From positions 1 to 64,000 of the forward strand of contig QANZ01012711.1 in the NCBI GenBank assembly GCA_003254925.1: a DNA stretch of 64,000 bases. The letters run 5' to 3'. The notes below the pieces were generated by a model. That model saw nothing but the letters and a program-made list of their open reading frames with translations. It was not told the origin of the DNA and searched no databases. The stretch is from Chamaecrista fasciculata (lineage: Eukaryota > Streptophyta > Magnoliopsida > Fabales > Fabaceae). The translations under genes were made by a program, and so were the position numbers. Shown one piece after another: positions 58,286-64,000 of the stretch; positions within the stretch are counted from its first letter, which is position 1, and each line of letters begins with the position of its first letter.

Positions 58286-58636
58286 GGCCAAACTGCACTT
58301 TCGGCCTCATAATTTTTGCTTAGGTCTCAATTTGATTCCATAACTTTTTTTGTAACACTTTTGATCCCATATCTTTTAGTCACATTGCAAATTTGGTCCT
58401 GTGTTGCACTTTTTGTCCCATATCTTTGGGTCACGTGCAAATATGTTCTCATATTTTTGAGTCAGATGGGATTGACAGTAATTTTTTTTGCAAAGATATG
58501 AAACCTGACCAAAAGTGATACGGGACCAAATAAACAACATTTTGCAAAGATATATGACCACAAGTACAACAAAAAATTTTATGGGACTAAATTGAGATCT
58601 GAATAAAAGTTACGAGACTGAAAATGCACTTTGACC
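58286..58636. mobile_element. MITE upstream of the F-box-less FBA gene (351 bp)
   Basis: GGCCAAACTGCACTTTCGGCC at the left pairs with the complement of the right end (GGTCAAAGTGCATTTTCAGTC). The arms continue with CTCAATTTGATYCCATAA phrases. A TA flanks each side (58284-58285 and 58637-58638), but the superfamily is not certain. It ends about 200 bases before the ATG at 58835. Confidence 0.75.
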
Positions 58637-58834
58637 TATTATTACTTTGATCTTTTCCTTTCATTTTTTTTTCTCGGTTTCCTATTTTTTCCAAGACAAT
58701 TCAAGTTTCAAGACTACAACGCTTCCCGCTCTCTTTTTATAAAATTCACACTGACCTTTCTTGACCTAGCCGGCATTGCTTCATTTATAGAATTTGCTTG
58801 CCCACTACTCTCTTTTTTGTGAAGTGTTGGAGCA

Positions 58835-59701
58835 ATGTCTGACTATCTCCCTTTTGAAGTTATAGAAAAAATCCTCAAGAGACCTTTTGGTGAAAGTTCA
58901 TTAGAACATGATGTTTACGCACAAGCTGTTATTTGGAATCCTTCTATTCTCAAATATCGCATTCTTCCTAAATGCTCCTTCCCCCTTACAACTCCTATCT
59001 ATTGTATTTTTCTTGGGTTTGGCTATGATTCTCGAAACCATGATTTCAAACTAGTCAGATTTGTCTATTGTTTCGACACAGATACTATGTCTCAAGCTGA
59101 GATATACTCTCTTGCTTCTAATTCTTGGAGAAGCATCATCGTTGCACCCTTTCAATTTTACATTGATAGTAAAAGTCAAAACAAATTTGTGAATGGGCTA
59201 CTGCACTGGTTGGTCTATCATACAATTAATGGGACGACACACTATTTTATTCTGATGTTTGACCTTGTTGAAGAAAAATTTGGAAAATTGATGTTACCCC
59301 ATTGTTTAAAAGAGGCACAGGTGGTGGGGGGGATTTTTAGAGCAAGTAGTTTGCTTGCTCTTCATCATGATTCTGTTTCTCCTTCAAAGCATATATATCG
59401 TAGTATTTGGGTAATGAAAGAATATGGTGTTGTAGAATCATGGACTCAGTTGTTTCATTTTGATTCAACAAACTATGGCAACATGCAAGTTGTGTGGGCT
59501 CTCAAGAATAATGAGGAATTGGTCATAAAATCTTCGGAATATGATATTGCTTTTCTAGATCCCATAAAAGGATCAATGAAGAAGATAGAGCAAAACTTCA
59601 GCCGCATTTTATTTGTGGGAGATCATGTTGAGAGTTTATTTTTAATAAATGAAAAAAAGCATAGGAAAGAAACTAACAATTACGAATTAGAATACCTCTA
59701 G
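58835..59701 (+). CDS. FBA-domain protein with internally deleted F-box
   Basis: A 288-codon open frame. It starts like an F-box protein (MSDYLPFEVIEKILKRPF) but jumps after about 17 residues to SSLEHDVYAQAVIWNPSILK, which in the intact paralogue lies about 100 residues further on. Most of the F-box and the N-terminal FBA part are therefore gone. The rest of the FBA domain is well kept: GFGYDSRNHDFKLVRFVY, AEIYSLASNSWRSI, FVNGLLHWLVYHTI, FDLVEEKFGKLMLPHC, IWVMKEYGVVESWTQLF, and the end HVESLFLINEKK. The frame has no stop. It could be a dominant-negative type partial protein or simply a young pseudogene. Expression is unknown. Confidence 0.8.
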   Translation: MSDYLPFEVIEKILKRPFGESSLEHDVYAQAVIWNPSILKYRILPKCSFPLTTPIYCIFLGFGYDSRNHDFKLVRFVYCFDTDTMSQAEIYSLASNSWRSIIVAPFQFYIDSKSQNKFVNGLLHWLVYHTINGTTHYFILMFDLVEEKFGKLMLPHCLKEAQVVGGIFRASSLLALHHDSVSPSKHIYRSIWVMKEYGVVESWTQLFHFDSTNYGNMQVVWALKNNEELVIKSSEYDIAFLDPIKGSMKKIEQNFSRILFVGDHVESLFLINEKKHRKETNNYELEYL

Positions 59702-61074
59702 CTTTGGCAAGTTGAAGACAATTTACATTTTCTCATGAACACAAATTTGATTTTGATTTAGCAAGTTGTCTATTTAGTATGTGGTCTGTCTACATTGTAC
59801 TTCCCAACATTTTTAATGATTTGATTTCTTAGATAATGCCGTAAGATCTTATGATTGTCATGTTCAGATTTTATTTTAATTCAGCAAGTAGTCTATTTAG
59901 TATGTGGTCTGCTACACAATAGTATGTGGTCTGCATAAGAAGCTTTTAAAAAATTAATAGATCATTTACAAGATTATGCCTATAGGTTACATGTACACTT
60001 CAATCAGAATTACAAGTACACAGTTTTTTTCTTCTGAATTAATTACAACTGACGAAGTCGAGAGGAAAAGAAAAAAATACAAATCTGCAATTTTTACTAA
60101 AGATTGGGTTCAGTTTTATTCATACATGGTAAAATGAAATAAGAACCAACAAATGCAATTTCTTAGTGCTCAGCTCACTGTGGTTGTCTTGAGTCATGAT
60201 TGTCCTCAAGTTTATTTGTGTAATGTGAATGAATAATACTATTGTTACTTGTTATCTGAGTATTTAAAGAAGTTACATTTGGAGGTATCTATTTTGGAAG
60301 AAGTTACTTTCTATGATTCATATAATTCAATGACTTGATTTTTTTATTTCTTATTCCAAGAGTTATGTATTTAGCTTGTGGTTTTTCTTCCCTCTAGCAT
60401 TTAGGATGATTTAGTTTCTTAGATAATGCAACATTGCAACATGTTCTTATTATTGTTAAATTAATTTCATAAAATGCATAGGAAAGATATCATTGTTGTC
60501 ATCTAGAAGTGGAGTTATACAATTATCATCTATAGTTTATAGAGTTTATACTTCTGTATTGGTTTCCTCTCTTCACCCAGGTTTTTTTTTTAATATTTTT
60601 TTTCTTTAAAAATGATATTTGTTTAAAGATGCTGTAGTAGAAGCATGGTGAATGTGTGAAGAAATTATACTTGTTTGATTTTTTTGGCATAACTTGTCTA
60701 TCATTGCTAATAGTAGCTCTAACAAAATTTGTAAACATTCAACATTTCTTCCAGGTTTTGACAAAACCAAAAGTTCATGTACTTCAATAAAATTTTAGTC
60801 AGGTTAAGAAAAATTTAAAAAATGCAATTAGGGACTCATTGGCGTGCATCCATTAGGAATTGAACTTACGAATTTGCATTTAGCAATCATAGAGGAAAAA
60901 AGATAAATTTTATCTTTAAAAGAACTTATGATAAAGTTACAAATATGTTATTCTGAAATATCACTCATATATATATATATATGTATAATTGAACTGTTTT
61001 GTGGTCTTGGGCTCAGCAATTATTCGTGAGTCCTCATAATATTTTCCATAAAGGCTAAAGTGGCATAATCGTTA
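59702..61074. other. Intergenic with small F-box and repeat fragments
   Basis: 60265-60330 (KEVTFGGIYF-like) is a scrap of an FBA domain. GTCTATTTAGTATGTGGTCTG occurs at 59767 and 59890. AAAAGAACTTATGATAAAGTTACAAATATG at about 60918 is shared with 32818. No intact gene is seen. Confidence 0.5.
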
Positions 61075-61505
61075 AAAAAGACTCACCTTAGTTAACAATT
61101 TTGAAGTCACTTCACAATTATCATGAAACAGAATTAGATTCATGGGTCATCCTCAGTCACAGGTTTTAGCACCAGCAAAAGCTATATTAGTTTGCTTTCT
61201 TTCTAAACAATTTAGCTATCGTTCCTTCCTGTCTCTCTAACTCCCTTTATTTCGCTTCTGAATTTTTTGAAATTAAAAATGGAAATATCATCATCATCAT
61301 TCTCAATCAACAATTTTGTTCAAAGATACTGGCAGCTTAAGGTATGCTTATGCTGTCTCCCACACTTATTACATTCTTCAATTAATTGGACCAGTCGTGA
61401 GACTACTTTTCTCTTGGTTTCTTATCTTTTGTTGAAGCATTGTCCGATTAATTTCCTTAAACTCCAAATGGCTTTACACATTAAGAAAACACATAGTTAT
61501 GACAA
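61075..61505 (+). repeat. Duplicated block (second copy) with possible small exon
   Basis: Matches 36785-37150. It contains ATG at 61279 followed by MEISSSSFSINNFVQRYWQL and a splice-donor-like AAG/GTATGC, and later TTTTGTTGAAGCATTGTCCG, an F-box gene start in which ATG has become ATT. I do not recognise the short peptide. Confidence 0.7.
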
Positions 61506-62060
61506 TAACAAAAACAAACAGTGAACAAGACTATCACCATGACAAAGTAAATGTTATCGTGCTTGAGATTAATATGGCTAAATTGAAAAGTGACGCCATC
61601 TTTTTGCAACATTTTAGTTATCCATGGTTTTAATGATTTATTTATCGTGATTGGACTATTCAGCAGCGGTTTTCACCATGGTTAAACCTCTGATTTTTTG
61701 TAGTGGTCAATGCAAGTTTTGTTCAACAAGCAAAATAACTTTGATTTCCACATGGAAACATCACTTATAATTCTTTGAGCATAAAAGGAGGACCTAAAAA
61801 AAATATTAGAAATATCATTTACAAGATTATACCTACATATACTAGCACTACAGCCCAAGAATTGTAATTAGAAAGTATAGATTTGAAAGCCTTGGTCATA
61901 CCCTCTGTAGAATACTTTACAAGTTGCTTTCATCTGCATTGAGTAATTCTTCTTATCTCATAATCACAATTGTTTGTCCTCATTGAAGCAGTCAGGTTTG
62001 ACTTTTGAGCACAATTAATGGTCAAATATCTCAAAGCTAGAGCCTGGGCATAGCAAATAA
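61506..62060. other. Intergenic sequence
   Basis: Nothing was recognised. Confidence 0.5.
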
Positions 62061-62064
62061 AACC

Positions 62065-62280
62065 TTTGGATAGTAGGATTATTTTTGTAGATCCCTTAAA
62101 AGGATTGGTGGAGAAGTTAGAGCATGGGTATAGCAAATATCTCGAAGTAAGTGATGGGAATTGACAGTTTCTCCTTCAGTGAACAAAGCAAAAGATGATG
62201 TAGAAAGATTTGTAGAATTGATGTTATCTAAATTTTTCAATGAGTCTCTATTTTATTTGGTGTCTCTGATTCTTAGAAAT
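62065..62280 (+). pseudogene. F-box C-terminal relic
   Basis: Plus-strand residues RIIFVDPLKGLVEKLEHGYS followed by KYLEVSDGN and a stop match the end of the F-box gene at 52142 (IIFRDPIKQVEKKLELENGY). It continues into the duplicated 3' flank. Confidence 0.7.
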
Positions 62281-62284
62281 AATT

Positions 62285-62560
62285 CTTCTTTCCACCAGAA
62301 TTTTGTGAGAGTGAAGCTGACTTAACTTAAACTTAGTAGTACAATAATGTATAACCTGAGCTTTCAAATAAAGTTTCATCTGTCACATTACTTCAATGCT
62401 GATTTAAAACTTCAAATGTGAAATCCTTCGCCTTCCATTTGAGATGTCAGTTACTTCAATCAAACCCGTTTCATTTGGCATTCAAATCCCTCGTGATGAC
62501 AATGATCAGTTTTCCAAAGAAGCTAGATTAATTGAAGAATCATTTAGATGCTAAATTCTA
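62285..62560 (+). repeat. Duplicated 3' flank of F-box genes (second copy)
   Basis: Same order of phrases as 54105-54390: TTGTGAGAGTGAAGCTSACTTA, CCTGAGCTTTCAAAT, GTTTCATCTRTCACATTACTTC, ATTTAAAACTTCARATGTGA, GATGACAATGATYAGTTT, AAGCTAGATTAATT and AATCATTTAGA. It is noncoding. Confidence 0.85.
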
Positions 62561-64000
62561 ATGAGTTTCCCCTAAGAGATTCACAACATGACAAGAAGTT
62601 GACTTAATATTAGAGACTACCAAGTGACATCAGGAATGATAGGATTTCTCTTACCAAAACCTCTAATTTCTTTCTCTTTGGCAGCTTATATTGTAAGAGG
62701 ATGGGAGTGAAGGAGATTCATTAAGTATTGTTAGTCAGAGACATGGAGCTTGTAATCTACATTGGCATCTACATCAAAAAATAAAATAAAGTCCTTTGTC
62801 TTTCATACGTAAAAGTAGAAATCACTATCTTAGTCACCTCTTTCGCATTTTGGGGGTATAGGCCTTCAATTCTCTATTTCTGTGGAACTGTGAATAGCAT
62901 TGCATGTGTAGAAATTCATTTTCTATGTCTTTTTCTTATTTCCTACTTTCTTTAAATATTTGAGCTAATTCATAGCGTTCATTGTACACTTCCCTAGTTT
63001 TGTTCGCTGTCACTCAGTTTTGTACTTAGTTCCTAAGGTTTTTAGTTCATACATGTTTTGTTTCTATTGATGTTTGTAAATTTTATTTAGATAGGATGAG
63101 TGGAAAAATCTTTAATCTGTGTGTACAAAAGACAAAAGAACCAGAAAGTATCATGAAGAAGGCCTTATCACAGTCATATTCTTGTGCAATTTGCTGCTGT
63201 TGAAACACAATATGATCTCAAATGGATCCATTGAAAAGGCTAAAAGAAAAGACCTTTGAAAAGGAAATTACACTTCCTTTGTTATCCTAATTTTATTGAT
63301 TCCAATATTTCCTGGAACCTTTCTCTTGTCGAACAAATAATGACTTTGATTTGACCATATAGTGCAGTTGCAATTTAGTGTTAGTTATATTATTGTTTTG
63401 CGTTGGTTTGAAATTCTGGGTGAAATAACAATTAATCTTATAGCTAGGATCCTAGCAATCACTTCACATTACACCCTTAGAAATTACAAAAAAGAAACCA
63501 ATGATCAACAAAACGCTAGTAAAGCTATATATATATGAGACAACATATTTATCATCTTGTGCTTCATTTTCACTATCTATCTTTTGTATTTAAACAACTA
63601 ATGTCCGTGTATCGTTGCCTTGGTGCCTAGTTTATTTCCAAACTCATATTGGTGTTAAATTTGTATTTTTTCAAATCAGTGACAGTCGTTCCCATGCATA
63701 ACTTGTTGAAATTTTGTGGGGGTTCTGGATATTCATTCTTGATGCATATTACTAAGTCAATTGCAGAAATTTCCATTAGAGTTTAGTTTGAATTTTCTAT
63801 TTTTCTTGGAGGCATATCACTAAGTTTAGTGTTTTGATTTTTAATTTGTTTATTTTTATATGTTCAATTATTTGGTAGGAAGGGGAAAAACTTATAGTTT
63901 AGTGTTAATTTTAAAAACTAATCTCTATGTATCGTCTTTTATCTTGTTTTGGTATTTTATCTTGTCTTTTATCCTATTTTATAGTTTGACCCATTCCTTT
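62561..64000. other. Intergenic, AT-rich
   Basis: No gene, TE end or repeat structure was recognised. Confidence 0.5.

Noticed and set aside
58316..58561. Overlapping short frames on both strands
   Set aside because: Both lie within the MITE at 58286-58636 and arise from its inverted arms.

Overview
The window looks like nuclear DNA of a dicot plant, most likely a legume (the family assignment is inference). The reasons are two TIR-class NB-ARC-LRR disease-resistance genes (kinase-2 motif ending in D, post-LRR C-terminal domain), an intron-rich cytosolic ribosomal protein gene RPL7, a G-type lectin S-receptor kinase, two malectin-like LRR receptor kinases, F-box/FBA genes, and many Ty1/copia elements and MITEs in AT-rich DNA. 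I see no bacterial-type operons, CRISPR arrays or tRNA genes.

Layout. 1-6.1 kb is retrotransposon debris: a copia RNase H relic with its LTR, a minus-strand copia deletion derivative with internal tandem repeats, and a degenerate tandem repeat. 6.1-7.7 kb is a copia pol fragment (minus strand) joined through a single N to resistance-gene copy TNL1 (7.7-11.0 kb). 11.6-13.8 kb is RPL7, broken by a MITE across its first splice donor and truncated at its C-terminus next to a solo LTR. 16.7-24.4 kb is TNL2, interrupted inside the NB-ARC exon by a nearly intact 4.9-kb copia element (17678-22570) and cut off in the LRR region by a long KpnI-site hairpin. Fragments of a third TNL lie at 25.2-26.0 kb. 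26.2-29.4 kb is an S-receptor kinase pseudogene (minus). 30.8-36.8 kb holds two more decayed copia elements. 37.1-46.4 kb is a tail-to-tail inverted duplication of a malectin-like LRR receptor kinase. Both arms are pseudogenes, and an intron of the plus arm holds a palindromic LTR element. 46.4-52 kb is intergenic with four or five MITEs. 52.1-62.5 kb is an F-box/FBA array: one complete gene (52142-53257), one open reading frame that has lost most of its F-box (58835-59701), and several relics, plus LINE and copia fragments.

Almost every host gene here is damaged. The only host reading frames that look intact are the two F-box-family ones. The duplicated copies act as natural empty-site controls. 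TNL1, TNL2 and TNL3 define each other's unoccupied sites, and so do the two receptor-kinase arms, so several insertions can be recognised from sequence alone. The most unusual structures are: (i) the LTR-PBS-inverted LTR palindrome at 39155-40602, flanked by a 5-bp target duplication; (ii) the copia element in TNL2, which lacks a target duplication and carries 8 bases matching its polypurine-tract flank outside its 5' LTR; and (iii) the mirror-symmetric array of twelve GGTACC sites at 23962-24309.

Coordinates of spliced exons were read by eye from splice motifs and paralogue comparison. No database search or alignment program was used. Single Ns at 7689, 33163, 44072 and 49740 mark assembly uncertainties.
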